Origin: Polydactylus sextarius
Lineage: Eukaryota > Chordata > Actinopteri > Polynemidae
Assembly: GCA_016801845.1 (NCBI GenBank)
Contig: CM028909.1
Span: forward strand, 15,385,313 to 15,449,312
Direction of reading: 5' to 3'
DNA: 64,000 nt
The notes beneath the pieces were generated by a model. That model did no database searches and had not been told where the DNA came from. It was given only the letters and a program-made list of their open reading frames with translations. This document shows, one piece after another, positions 1 to 13,100 of this stretch; position 1 is the stretch's first letter, and every line of letters starts with the position of its first letter. The translations under genes and the position numbers were made by a program.

Positions 1-507
1 TGCAGAGATGCTGGCATGACCATTGAGCCATTTAATTGAAAATCTATTTCAAAGCAAAATTCTTTTTTATCACCATAATTGGGACTAATAAACTTACTTG
101 GGGACCCATCCTGTTCAAAGAAAACCACAATTCATTTGGGGTATTGAGATTTTTTTGAGATGTGTTTTCATTAAATGATGGATGGGGGAATGCGCCATGC
201 TTTTCAGAACAGAGGGAAGGTCATTCCACCTTTGAGGGAAGAGTGGTGACCATGTGGAAAGACAGCCAGGAAAAGAAGAGCTAAATGACTGACAGTGGCT
301 GGTGCATATGGCCCTGGCCTTGAGGTACAGGAGTGTGGGCTCATACACTGGGACCAGGGTTTTAATCTAACTACAAACAGCCTGTGGCAACAGTGAAAAT
401 ACAGCAAAATGGTGGGCTGGTGTTGAAAATGAATCAGCAGCAGCATTTGGAGTAATAGGAAGTTGCAAGGGAAATTACTAAAGAGTTTTCAATAGAAGTT
501 GGCCATA

Positions 508-508
<1 letters not shown>

Positions 509-576
<68 letters not shown>
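509..576. repeat. (TA)n microsatellite
   Basis: An uninterrupted TA dinucleotide tract of about 34 units. It lies in intergenic DNA far from any gene in the window. Confidence 0.97.
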
Positions 577-577
<1 letters not shown>

Positions 578-2440
578 CAAGTGTAATCAAGTGTAACTAA
601 TTATCAATACACCTCAAGGTAAGTTTGGGGCAAGATAGAGGCTGAGGTACTTTGTATATCAATACATCCACTAACCCACAAGACAAGATGTAGAGGTACA
701 ACCAAAGTAGTTCTTAGATCATAAATTGATAAAATACGCATAAGGAGTAGAAAAGCTACCAATGCCAATAAAGGAACTTTAAAGTTTGGTTGACTTTATC
801 GTCTGATGTGGTGCACATTGTTGGTGGAGTTAATGCATAGATTACCTTATGGATGAAAGGACACAGGGCACATGGACCATCTAGACTCTGGTTGAGCCCA
901 CTACAGCTCTCTCAATGATAATAATTCTCCCAGGACCATGAAGTTTGTGGTTCTTTCAGACTTTTTTTCATGGAGTGTGTTATCCTCTTGCATCTCCTTG
1001 AGTGGCTTTGTTTTCCTTTTTATTGTGCGCATACCAAGAGACCCATTTCCCCATTTCTAATTGACATTCCCTGTTGCATAATGTTTCTAACTGACTGATC
1101 AGGTATCAGAGATGGAGTTCTTTGTGTAAATGCAGTCTGAATAATTCATACAGGGCTGTCAGAGAGAGAGAGAAGGGGCATTTTAGAAATCAGCTCGCTA
1201 GGCCCCTGACCATGAATAATTGATCTAAACTGATTAAAGTTTGCCATGATTACCCCTCACCTCCCCAACAGATAAAACGCCACACCTGTGTTTGCTGTCT
1301 CTTTACTCACTGTTGCTTTCTATTCTTCCTTCCTCTCACTCAAACATGTTTCAGTGAACCACGTGGTCACACTCGGTGTGTGCTGGAATGTGAGATACTT
1401 CAGTGTTGTCACTGCATACTCAGTTGAATCCCCAGCAGCATCAACTGCATCTCTTCTCCTTTATATGCATTCATACACTTGAGCAAAATTCAGTTTATTA
1501 AATGCAGTTTGTATTCAGAAAATAGTTTGGTGCTGCTATTCTCCTTTCCCTAATGAAAAATAGGTGAAACAGCAATTATAAATATTAGACTCTTTAGAAG
1601 CTGGTGAAATGATTTTTTTTCTATTCACCCCTAAGGCGGTGGATTGTCAGATTGCCACTGACTCTGTCTCAAACACAGCTGTAATTGCAACAAGCATACT
1701 GTCTGATACGCTGTAACACTTTAAGATACGGGGCTCCAGGTAGAGCTTCCTTGATCAACTTGTCTCCATATCAGATACACATGGGTTCATTCAGCACTGA
1801 GAATGTCTCTCACTTCAAAGTCCAACTAAGGATGGTTCTTTGATCTGTGTTCCAGAGCCAAACAAAGAAATGCGTGACAGAGAACGACTTAAAGGAGGAA
1901 AGGAGGCAGGGTGCAGGGGGGAGTGTGGAAGAGTGACAGCTAATGACAGTAGCTACAAGCTGTGACCTTTAGAGCAATCACACAAGCATGACGAACCAGG
2001 CTCAAGGTGACAGAGAAACTGGCTACTTTGGAAGAGGATGTTAAGGACAACAAAGCTTTGTATGTCTGTGGTTTGGCAGTCATGGTGCAGCAGCGATAAT
2101 GAAGATTATTAGTTTACAGGTGATCAGAGTACAGTGAACACTGTAAGTTTTGTCAGAGAACAGTGATGAACTGTATGAAAAATGTTAGCAATGATAAAAT
2201 TTTCACTCACAAATGAAAAATGCGTGGAAAAACAATAACACTTCATTTTTAACCTTTATTTTAGCTCAAATGTTCACACATTCTGCTTCACTCTACACCA
2301 CACACACACACACGCAACCTTTACCACCTTTGCCACAGAGCTTCAGGGAAATCATGTGCTTTGCTGATGGCTACAATGACAGTATTCACAGAGAGGAGGT
2401 TTTGTAATTAATTTTCACTACCTGAAAATGAAAATGATGA

Positions 2441-2650
2441 CACGGTGGTGCAGTAGTTAGAGCTGCCGTCTCACTGTAAGAAGATTCTGAGTTCGATCTC
2501 TGTGGAGTTTGCATGTTCTCGCCGTGTGTGTGGATTTTCCTTTGGGTGCTCCTGTTTCCTCCCAAAGTCCAAAAACATGCAATGCGGAATAAGTTAATTG
2601 ATCATCATTGATTAAGTGGTACAGTATGGATGGATGGACAGGTGGATGAA
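2441..2650 (+). repeat. SINE-like (tRNA-related) dispersed repeat, copy 1
   Basis: The copy begins with GGTGGTGCAGTAGTTAG, which fits a pol III A box, and has GAGTTCGATCTC about 40 bases later, which fits a B box. It then shares with the copy at 63127-63413 the order: first-part boxes, 'gtggagtttgcatgttctc', a 'tttcctcccaaagtcc' segment, 'aagttaattg' and a terminal TGGATGGATGGA. The two copies are diverged but collinear. I recall this as a very common teleost repeat; the family name is not assigned. Confidence 0.65.
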
Positions 2651-2839
2651 TCAGTCAGTGTGGTGTTGGGATTCAGACCAGAAATCTTTCATCATTATGA
2701 TGACTATACTGTATGATTGATTTATCACATTCAGGTCCACCTGCAAAGTGTATGTAGCTTAGTTTGAAATTATGATAAGAATTTTCAAGGGAACCTTTAA
2801 AATACTTTTTTAACAGTTTCATATTTATTGCATGCATGA

Positions 2840-3376
2840 AATCTACAGACATGTAGGCAGCAGTATATGAGTATGTTCAGGCCTTCAGCTAAATGCAGAC
2901 ATGCATCAACATGCTAACATGTTCACAATGACAATGCTAAAATGCTGTGTAGCTGGTATACTGTCTACCACATTCACTATTTTAGTTTACCCTGTTCAAA
3001 TATTAACATCTGCCAATTAATACTAAACACAAAGTACATTTTGTGTGTTATTCATTATAAACCAAAGTACTGGAAGCATTAGATGAAAAGTCTGGGGATC
3101 ACCAAAGTTATCACAGTTTGTCTCTTTGCCTTTATCCTGTCTCTGCCAGAATTTGTGCCAATTTCATGCCCATTCATCCAATAGCTGTCAACACATTTCA
3201 TTTAAAACCTTAAAAATGTCTCATGGTGGCACAACAGAAATAAGTCAAGGGATCATCAGGGTTAGCCCCTGGAGACAATGAATGCCAGTGCAACATATCA
3301 TGGCAATCAAAGTTGTTGAGACATTTTGTATGGTCCAACATGACAGACAGACAGACAGACAGACAGGCAGACAGAC
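2840..3376 (+). repeat. Old teleost-type dispersed repeat with internal duplication
   Basis: The stretch has phrases that I recall from a widespread fish repeat: 'catgctaacatgttcacaatg' early, then 'ggggatcaccaaagttatcac', then 'tcatccaatagctgtcaacaca'. A second, diverged version of the last two phrases follows ('gggatcatcagggttag' and 'tggcaatcaaagttgttgagac'), so the unit is internally duplicated with a period of about 145 bases. It ends in a GACA tract (3341-3376). The element class is unknown. Confidence 0.5.
3341..3376. repeat. (GACA)n tract
   Basis: A GACA tetranucleotide tract with one interruption, located at the end of the dispersed repeat above. It may be the tail of that element. 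Confidence 0.85.
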
Positions 3377-6300
3377 TGTCAATAATATTCCTTGTGTCAC
3401 TTGCATAGCTAAAAATTCAGTTTTAGTTGTTCAGTAGCATTTCTCTTTTGAATTTCAAGAGCAAGGTGTAATGCAGAAAATGAGTTAGAATATTTGTGGT
3501 GTGGACTGTCAATTAAATGAAGAGATCTGATAGTGCAGCCTCCATTAGGAAGACATTGTACATGTATCAGTTGTTTCATCACATCAGCAGTATCAAGTCC
3601 AGGTCTGAGATTTGGTGGTCCATAGTGTAGACCTGATCCACAGGTTTAAAAAGGGGAGGGAATAGGAAATGGAGGTGTACAGGTAGGATGTGTCCAGTTC
3701 AGGTCCCTGGTGGAGCTTTTCAAGTGACTGGGCGCTCTATCTGTCAGCCATGAGCAAACACCCCATCCTAAAAAGGAAGAAGGGAAAAAAAACTTGTAGA
3801 TAGCATCACACACGGCTGGCCAGGGCCTCACTAGCAGTCCGCTTGTCTGCTTTCCCCTCCGCAGAGCCTTCACGAGAGATGGGAGGAATACTAAGAGAGT
3901 AGGCATAGATTTTTTTACTGGGGGGGTGGAGGAAGAGAGGAAAGGCTGTTGGAGGGTGGTGGGGTTGACTGCCCACATCAAACTCCCCTCTTTTTCTTTC
4001 ACCCTTTTCCCTTTCTCCTCCTCTCCTTCTCATCTGCCTGGCTCTGGAGGGACCCTCTGTTTGTCAGCCAGGCAGTGGAGCATCTCCCTCTAGCCCCACC
4101 CCCCTAGTTCTCTATCTTTTCCTTGTTCTTTCCTCATCTCTGTCTCTCTCCCTCTCTCTTTCTCTCTCTCTAAGCCCCCACCCCTCTTGCTCTGTTTCTC
4201 TTGTCTTTTTACAATCCCTGTTTCTTGCTTTCCTGGGGTCTGTTAAACAGCCCCCTTTAAGAGAGAGCCTATTGATAAAGTCGATAAAGACCAGAGGCAG
4301 TGCAAAATATTATAGATGGTGTTAAAAAGAGTAGGGGATCTGTGTTGAACATTTAAGAGCAAAACAATGGAAGACATGATAGATATTACATTTCTACCAT
4401 CCGTGTGTAAAATATACTTACATATACCCTATAGCCTAAAAAAAGCAATCAATTCCTGAAAACAAGTTGGTAAATGGGGGTAAATTGAAAGTAACCAATA
4501 AGCAAATGCAAGTTCTCTGCAGCATTTTAAATGACACTTTCAATACACTTTTACTACATCAGTATGTTGCACAGTCCTACACTGCAGGTATGTCAGACTC
4601 TTACCTGAAGAAGAAGTCCTCACATCAAACTCTATTTACAGAACATTAAATGGATACTGATCACTACTGTGTATGTGGGGGGAGGGAGTGTAATAAAATA
4701 GTATAAAGCCTTTTGTTGCTCCAGAGGGATCTGTGTGGATTTTGATAAACTGCCTCAAAAGATGTCAATTAAAGTAAGACATGATATTGCCAGGAGGTTT
4801 GTAACCTGCTGCTCTAGTGGCTGGATCCTTTATATAACACACCCGAGTCCTCAACCAAACTGTTACCAGTCGAGTTGCTTCGTTGGTAATGTAGGTAATA
4901 AGTTGTTTCCCAAAATAAAAAAAGAATTTGTGGGATAAAAATGGAGAATATCACTGGTGCTGTCTGTTTCTGAGATATCTGTCACTACCTGCAAGACAAT
5001 GGATGTGGTTGGTATTTCATTTATGGAGCTCGCAACATTGTAAAAAAAAAAAAAAAATCAATAGCAGTATCTCTGTCCAGAAACAATGTCCCTGTTGCTC
5101 TGAATTAGCCACAGACCTCACTGTAACCACCTCGGTGTAACCAAGATGTACAAGGACTAACACTTAATTCTAAGGAGAACTGTTAACCTCAAAGGACGAG
5201 TGGCGTAGATAATAGATGGATAGATGCATGGAGCATTTGTAGTACTCTGTTTGTCTAGAGTATTGGCATTTTTTAAAATATATTTGTTTTCTTGATCATG
5301 AGATGTTAAAGATATGTATGATGTGTGATAAAGACATGCATTTTTTGTTTTCATACTTTGGGTAAAGCTTAACTTCAACGTCTCATTTTCTAAACTGAAT
5401 TGATCAACCCTCATTTTTTCCCTGGAATAACTTCCTACTCCACCCTTAAATCTCTTCCTCTGATTTCTGTTTGTCTGTGTCTTTTACACCTTTTTCTTTT
5501 TCTCTGCCTTCACACGTGTGGAGATTAGAGGGAGAACGTGGAGCTCTATTGATTTTTGAAACCATAGGCTGACAAGTTTGGTCTCAGATTGCTCAGTTTA
5601 CATCTGATTCACTGCAAACCACTTGTGGTAAGAGACAAAGAGAGAAAACAAAGAATCAGAGAGAAATAGTACCAGTGTTTTGTTATTTGTTATTTTTTCA
5701 AGCTGCATATGCAGGTGTTTATACTCTATACTCTCTACATATTAAGTACTATTGTTTAGGTTTGTGTGTGTGAAAGTGCCTGTGGCAGTCCACCATGCCA
5801 CACCAGTGAGCTGCCAGGTCAGATTGCAGCAAATGCCAAAACACAGGAAGGTGAGTCACGGTGGCATTTGGGAAAGGAGGCCCCAGCGGAATGAAATCTA
5901 TCATGCCTGCAGATGTGGCCTGCAGCTGGGGCAAGTGCCACAACAAGGGAATCACTGGAGATGTAGAGTAAGGACGTGGTATCAAGCTGATTACTATGAC
6001 TCAGCTCTATCCCATTTAAGGAAAGTCGATCTTCCAAAGAAACTTAGTCACAGTCACGAACAGGGGAAACAATGGTCCTTCTCCGAAAGATTAAACTTGA
6101 CAACAATTTTTGATAAATCAGCACTCTGTGTGACCTTTGACCACTTATTTGTAGCTGCTGACACAGAAAGGAGCATCATATGTGATTCCTTTACAGGTCT
6201 ATTTTGGCAAGACACATCACAAACTTGCATTTTTTTTGTTTTTGTCTCACTGTCAGCCAGGCGTGTTGCATTTTCTTTTAAGGTTTTATGCACCACTGGA

Positions 6301-7808
6301 AACATAAACAGTCTTAAACTGGTTTTGGTGTTCCTGAAACGTGGGCATTAATAGCTGACAGTGTATTGACTGGCCTGCCAAGTCTTGTTAGACCAACTGG
6401 CAGCTTTTCAAAGACTAAACCCTACATCACATCCTCTTATACCAACAACAAACTTCCTTCCTCCCCTGCAGCTATTTATCTACCTCTCAATTCATGTCAC
6501 CTTTCATTTCTCGCTATTGTTTTCAGCTGTCTTCTCGCCTGACCCCTGGTCTCTCTTGAAAGATGCATGTGGATTTCTGGCAGGTTTTTTTTTTCACCTA
6601 CATGCCACGATTCCATGATTGGCCTCCGAAGCTCTCTTTGAAGCTTCCTTACATCCTCTAAACATCGTGGGCAACATCAAAGCCCAAACATTACAGAAGG
6701 GCAAAGTTCAACTCGGAGCCACAGCGATTCAAGCATCTTCCCCCTCTCTCCCTTTTCCCCGGGGGTCTTGTTCCTGCACACCTTTGCTGGAGGAGAAGAA
6801 TTGCGATCAGGGAAGAGGAAGGGGAGGAGGAGGCAGGCAGCTTCTCCTCCTGCGTTTGTGTCCATCATGTGTCATGGCCGCTCTTGGCTTTCATGTTCTG
6901 TCTGGCTGAGTCTCTCCTGCTCCAGCAGTCTCTGCTTCCTTGCTGAAAATCTATGTCCCTCAGAGGCAGAAGACTCTCTCTCCTTTACATCCATTTCAGC
7001 TCAGCTCAGTGTTGCTGGGCTCTGCTTTCACCTCGCTGACACCAGCCTCCTCAGCAGCCACCTCCCCACTACATGTGCTCAGCTGGCTGACAGGCAGCTG
7101 TCTGTACAAATAAAGCAGGAGCGGACACACACTGTACTCAGAGTCTCTATCGCTGCCTACTTCTCTAACACCTTTGCTATTGCCACTCTTTGATTTAGAC
7201 ACTTCTCCTTGAAACATGTCATGCAAAGTCCAGAACAGGAATATTAAGAAGACATATTGCTGGTTGAGCTGGTATTTTTCTTTGCTTTTACTAAGGTTTG
7301 ATAGAAGGTTACACAAGTTGTATTCTATACATACTGAAGTTTCGTTTTTTGTTTGGTTATTTCACTTTAGCGGCTGATTATTTTCCAAAATAAACACAAA
7401 ATCCATTCTATAACTGGTAATTTGCTGTTTGTCAGAGTATAATTTTACTTGCTACATCTCAAGTGTGGCTAATTGTTGAGCTTAATATAGTGGATTTTGT
7501 CTTAGACACTTGAGGAGAGGTCTGTGTTTGATTACCACAGGAAAGGAAAATTCAGTTGCACAGGCCCAAAACAAGCCAGAGGCTGATGAAGACAAATGTG
7601 CAAACACATGTTGGCAGAATTGCTTTTTGGTTGAGCGTGATCGGCTACGCTCAGGAGGGCGGAACCAGGAGTTGTGATTTATAGTTTTGTGCTGTCCCTG
7701 GACCACCACTGTCTGCTGCCTCCCACTACTGTAATTACCACATGTGTCTATTAGAATAGTCCTGCTGCCCACAGTGCATCGCCTCAGCCGAGAGGAGAGG
7801 AGAGGTGA

Positions 7809-7870
<62 letters not shown>

Positions 7871-7892
7871 AGAGAGAGAGAGAGAGAGAGAT
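7809..7892. repeat. (GA)n microsatellite
   Basis: A GA dinucleotide tract with three GAAAGA interruptions. It is purine-only on the + strand over more than 80 bases and so could form a triplex-type structure. It is intergenic. Confidence 0.95.
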
Positions 7893-10519
7893 CACTTCCC
7901 AAAGATAGTCTTGTTATTCAAACAGTGTTCCATACAAAAGCATGATACAGAGGAAGAATGGGGAGCAAAAAGGCGCTGCAGATGATGAGATAAAGGTCAA
8001 AAAGAAGCATACTGAAAGGTTGAGGAGTGTATTGAAAGTGGGAGAATAAGGACAATAACAGGTATCCTCCTTCAGTAGGTCATGTATGACTTTATTTGGA
8101 TGCTATACACCACATAACACGTAGCTACAATACATTGTATTTCAACAGTGATTTGTACCAATAGCTGTTTGGCCTGATATTGGTCAAATTTGGCTAATAT
8201 GTCGCACAGCATTAGTTATTGTAACACACTTTTCATGTAGCATCATTTGCAAATTTTAACAACATATTCACTCATATCATACAGTGCATGTCCTACATTA
8301 TCACCATCCCTCCCAAATGTTCAAAAGTCTGCTGGTCCGGATTCAGCTTGATTTGCCTTGGGCCTTATAGCATCTCCTAGTGGGCAAACTGTCCACTCTT
8401 TTCAGTCTCATGAAAATTAATGCTTTGAATAATGTGATTCAGTCAATACATTCAGGTACCTTGACAAATAAGAGAACCTGACATCTTGTGAGCTTGTTTA
8501 TAAGGTGGATTTCTCTGCAGTGTTTTCATTATGGATAATTTTCCTTTGCTGTTTTAAAGTCAGAGTGTGTGCACAGTCCACTGCCCAGAGTCTTTATCAA
8601 AACATTTGTATCCGTCTGCATAAATTACCAATAAACCACTTTACATAAGGTAACTAGGTTTCTTTCCTTTCCCAAATGAATCATTTTTTGCCGTGTCTAT
8701 GTAAAAAAGGGACTGTATCACCTTTTTCTTCTTCATGAGAGCTCTGAACCGATAATGAGACCTGGCACTGAGCTCTGGTCAGTGTCATTTATGCAGTAAT
8801 TGGCCTAAGGGTGTAAAGGGCAGCCATGCATCAGAGAAGACAGAGGACTAAGTGGCTTACAATGACAAGACTGAAAAAACGAAATACAGTTCGAGGGCTC
8901 ACACAAGTCACAAACTGAAGAGAGTTTATGAGTCTATATATGACACAAATTTATTATGGATTCAGAAGATACAGTGATTATTACACAAATGAATAAATGC
9001 ATGTATGAATGAATTCAATTGAATGAATAATTATCTCATATCAAATAGTACCAAAGTGCTAATAGAGCAAATGCTAAAACTTTGAGCATAAAATTTCTTG
9101 GAAATTTCAGGGGTTTTTTCCACATAATGTAAAAGTATTCATGTAAAAAAAAATCTACCAGCAGATGATTAATCACATTTTTTTCTATAAAGTGTCCTTG
9201 TCTATCAAGACAATACTATAGCTGAAAGTACAGTTTTGAATTGTTAAAATAGTCTGAGACTCCAGTGACAGCAAAACTCTAAATTTAACAAAACTTTAGC
9301 ATTTTATCATATTTACACCTGTTCAAAGTAAAATTTAGACATGATTCCAGCCCAGTCATTTAATTGTGCCTCTGAGAAAAGACCAGGATAATGAACCATC
9401 TCATGTCATGTGTGCAAAAAGGTGGTGTCTATGGCAGATTGTATCCTGTTCATTAATTCAAACACCTGATTTCCAAATAAAACCAAGATAAATTCTTCAC
9501 CTGGGCTCAGCAGACACGCAACGACATCTCTGACATTTATAGCTTCTAGCATTATCTGTCATTATTCATATTAATTCATTCATTCATTCCAATGTTTACT
9601 CATACAGATAGCCCACCATACTTCCTCCCCATTTCTCTTATCACTGCAGTTGTTGAAGTAAATGTACCTACAACCAGCAAATATAATTTAAGCTTTTAAA
9701 AACTGAAATCCTACTGCCTCAAACCTCCATTCAACATAGAATAAACAAGTTGCTGGCAGCATAGTTGTTGTTTTAAATGGTTGAATCAAGGGTCATGTGG
9801 ATGATTAGGGTTACATGGAGGAAGAGGTTGCGCTGTTCACACTGACATCATGGCTCATTAGAAAAATAACCATGGTCCCAATTGATCTCTGTGACCATGA
9901 GCTCAAAAGGTTCAGGATGTATTTGTGAGCCATTGATTTCTATGGCTTATTAAAGGTATGAGTATCTTACTATACAGAGAGATGTGAAAGCAGGATTACC
10001 AGGAAATAGAGGTATTGATTGGGTCAAGAAGTTAGGGCTTACATTTCAAATTCCACCAGGGAGACAGGATTGGACAGTGTTGACTGAGAGATATGGGAAA
10101 ATATTCTGATGAGTCATGAATCACTGGCTACTTCCTCTGTGATATAATATAATGCTAATGTCACTATATAATATGTATTGTTAAATTATGACTGCAGTTC
10201 AATCCAGTTAAATACAGACTATTACAAAACTGTACCATCTAAGTAGATAGATATATACTTGGGTGCTATTATTAACTTATAGGTAGAATGATAACATTGT
10301 ACACCCCCCCCTTTACTACTCCATATAATACAGTATCATATTTTATTACATAACATTAACATAACTTACATAAAGTATTATTCTAGTTCTTCATCCATTA
10401 ATTATATAATAATTCTAGTAATGTAACTTAGCAGTAAAATGTATTAGAAAAAAATAATAAGTACAATATTTGACTGCAATGTAGCAGGAGAGAACAAAAA
10501 ACAAAGCCCGTTTTATTTT

Positions 10520-10689
10520 TGTCCAGTAGGTGTCAGTGTCGCTAGATGTCGGTCTCTGCTCTGGTCTTACGTCATGCGTGACGAAAGCCGGAAGAAGGAA
10601 GCTGTAAACAAATTTGTGCGAAGTGTCTTCTAAACACAGCTACAATCTGAATACTCAGCGAAAACAAAACCTTCAGCTGCTATTTTAAC
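10520..10689 (+). promoter_or_regulatory. TMEM9: TMEM9 promoter and non-coding first exon
   Basis: The segment before the first splice donor (GTAAGT, 10690) has an ATF/CREB-like TTACGTCA (10567-10574) followed by TGACG (10579-10583), and an ETS-type CCGGAAG (10588-10594). There is no clear TATA box. This fits a TATA-less housekeeping promoter. The first exon is judged non-coding because the first ATG that opens the TMEM9 frame is in the next exon (10869). The transcription start was not located; I place it roughly at 10590-10620. Confidence 0.55.
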
Positions 10690-10868
10690 GTAAGTTTACC
10701 GCATCTTTGATTTTATTAAAAGCTTGTTTCAGCCTCGCTGTTATCGCAGTGGCGTTATACGTTTGGCTCGTTTCCTTTATAGACGTTTTCTCGTCTGCTT
10801 GTTGTGTTTGGACAGAGCTTTGCTGATAATCCTGCACCTTAGTATCAGTCGTCTCGGCTGTGGGGAAA

Positions 10869-13100
10869 ATGTCGTCTGGTCGAGAAGGATCCTGGACATT
10901 TATTGTAGCCGCAGTAGTCACCGTGTTTCTCCTGGATGCTGTGGGTTTTGCACAAGCGAAGGTAAAAACTGCAGCTGCGCACCTGATGGACACATGCAGG
11001 GTCTGTTGAACTGCTGTTACCAAGCGTCCATGTCTGCTTTCTCTCAAAATAAATGTTTTTTTTAATATTTTATAGCACGCTGATAGTCATTTCATACAAT
11101 TCAAAAATGTTTTGTAATATGATTTAGGCAAACACTCAAAGCTGAAAAGAACTATAATATATATAAACCTTAAATTAATCAACTATATATTTTACTACAT
11201 ATTGTCAAAGTCCATGATGTGTTTAATGACTAAGTAGTTAATCATTAATTAATAATGAGACATTATTATCAGTCACTACCACAAATGTGATATCAATGCA
11301 AAAAATGCATGCAAATGAAAGCACTCAGTAAATAATTAGCAGCCACGTCACCCTCACTAATTTCCATTTTCATCTCTAATACTTTGGTGTTTATTGCCAT
11401 GAAGTGAGCATTCAGTTTGTGTCCATGATGTGGCATTATAAAGGTTTTAGACAGTCTTAGAAGGTTTTGTGAACATGCAAACATACAAATACAAATCACT
11501 TCACTCTTTAAACATTTGTTAATGAGACATGTTTAGTACGAAAAATAAAATGTCATTGTTATCGTGTAACATATTTAATCTTTAATTTTAATTCCAAGAG
11601 AAGAGAAGCGTCTCTATGCTGTTGTATCAGTAAACTTGACTGAGACAAAAATAAAGCAAATATCTAACAAGCTAGCCAATGTGCAGCATATAAAAAAATG
11701 CGATGAAAGCATCTAAAAAAAAATATATATTTTACCAGTTTTTATCGGCAGTAACGTTTTCACAGTTTCCACAGCTTTGTGCAGACTTTAATGTTAACAG
11801 AGAGGTGTTAACAGTGTTAAACATTTTCAATCAAGAGACAGTTGATTTTGAAGTATAAAAGGATCTACATTTGTCACTGAGAGTTTCCAGAGAAAACATG
11901 AAAAATTGTGTGAATTAGTTACATTTGTGCCCTGCAATAACTGCAAGGGGAACATGATGGTTTTTTTTTTTTGATTGTTTGTTTGTTTTTTTTGTTTGTT
12001 TTTTTTTTTTTGTACAGCTAGTTTTTTTTAATGAAGGAAAAAGGTTTCCTAAAAAAAAAAAAAAAAAATGTCTGGGCCCACTTTGACCTAGTTTTCTTAA
12101 AAATTGCAGAGCTTTGAGGATGTTCGCTGCAAGTGCATCTGCCCCCCGTACAGAAACATCACTGGTCACATATATAACCGCAACGTCTCCCAGAAGGACT
12201 GGTAAAAAAACTCCTCTGTTTAAATATGCAGTCTCAACTCACGCAATATTTTTACAGAACAACAGAATATAATGTCAGTATATCAGGCTTAATTCTCTGT
12301 TTCATTGTGTGTTCATTTCTTTGATGTGTTTTCCAGTAACTGCCTCCATGTAGTGGAGCCCATGCCAGTGCCTGGACATGATGTTGAGGCTTACTGCCTG
12401 TTGTGTGAATGCAAGTATGAAGAACGAAGCAGCAACACCATCAAGGTACTTTTATCAGCACCGATCACTTTTTTTTTTTTTATCATCATTCTTTAACGAA
12501 AATGCCAAATAGATTTGTTTTTTCATTTTATCATGATTATAAGTCACAAAACACATCATGTCAAACCTTATGGATCTGTCTCCTGAATGAAACGAGTGTC
12601 AGTGACTTAAGAACTTACTTCTATTTCTAAGAAGAAATTAAAATTACAAAGTCGGTGTGTTAGCTATGAATTTAAATATTCCTACATGTTTTCTATCTCA
12701 TCTATCCCAGGTAACCATCATCATTTACCTGTCTGTTGTGGGTGCACTGCTGCTCTACATGCTCTTCCTGCTGCTGGTTGATCCCCTTATCCGCAAACAT
12801 GACCCCTACACCCAGCCACTGCACAATGAGGAGGATTCTGAGGTAAGCATTTAAGAAAAAAACACATAAATACTTAAAGGACCAATGAGTAGGATTTATT
12901 ATTAATGTAAAATTACCTGACACTAAGATTTCTTCTTTATTCTATGTGTGTGTGTTCAGGAGATGCGTCCTCAGGTGGACAGCAGCCAGGCGAGAGGAAA
13001 CACGGTGTTGGAGCGGGTCGAAGGAGCACAGCAGCGCTGGAAGAAGCAGGTCCAGGAACAGCGCAAGACTGTTTTTGACCGCCACAAGATGCTTAGTTAA
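10869..13100 (+). CDS. tmem9: TMEM9, lysosomal single-pass membrane protein
   Basis: Five coding exons: 10869-10961, 12110-12201, 12337-12445, 12711-12842 and 12960-13100, all GT-AG, giving 188 residues (human 183). The order is a signal peptide (about residues 1-28), a cysteine-rich lumenal part (RCKCICPPYRN, DCNCLHVVEP, YCLLCECKYEER) with sequons NIT and NVS, a membrane segment in exon 12711-12842 (IIYLSVVGALLLYMLFLLLV), and a conserved cytosolic end (ANTVLERVEGAQ-like, RKTVFDRHKMLS). Identity with the recalled vertebrate TMEM9 is very high after the signal peptide. In mammals TMEM9 is a glycoprotein of late endosomes and lysosomes linked to V-ATPase assembly and to CLC exchangers; that role is inferred here. 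The start was chosen because it opens a signal peptide; the upstream exon has no in-frame ATG. In human it also lies beside CACNA1S. Confidence 0.95.

Larger units (their letters stand above)
1..10500. other. Gene-poor intergenic region upstream of TMEM9
   Basis: I find no exon chain, conserved protein or RNA gene in these 10.5 kb on either strand. Open frames of 60-200 codons occur (for example 5752-6351 + and 6768-7193 +), but none resembles a known family and none is extended by matching splice sites. The content is AT-rich unique sequence with simple repeats, a SINE-like copy and an older dispersed repeat, listed separately. Two stretches are richer in G and C (about 3640-4250 and 5780-6000); they could be regulatory or old exons of a non-coding transcript, but nothing in the sequence decides this. 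Confidence 0.6.

Noticed and set aside
5752..6351. 199-codon open frame in the upstream region
   Set aside because: No family resemblance, mixed composition, and competing minus-strand frames of similar length over the same bases. It is more likely chance in a GC-richer stretch.
6768..7193. 141-codon open frame rich in serine and leucine
   Set aside because: No recognisable domain or signal order, no matching splice chain on either side; overlaps other frames of equal quality.
7482..7895. 137-codon minus-strand frame
   Set aside because: Its start is the translated GA/CT microsatellite (a Leu-Ser repeat), so it is an artefact of the repeat.
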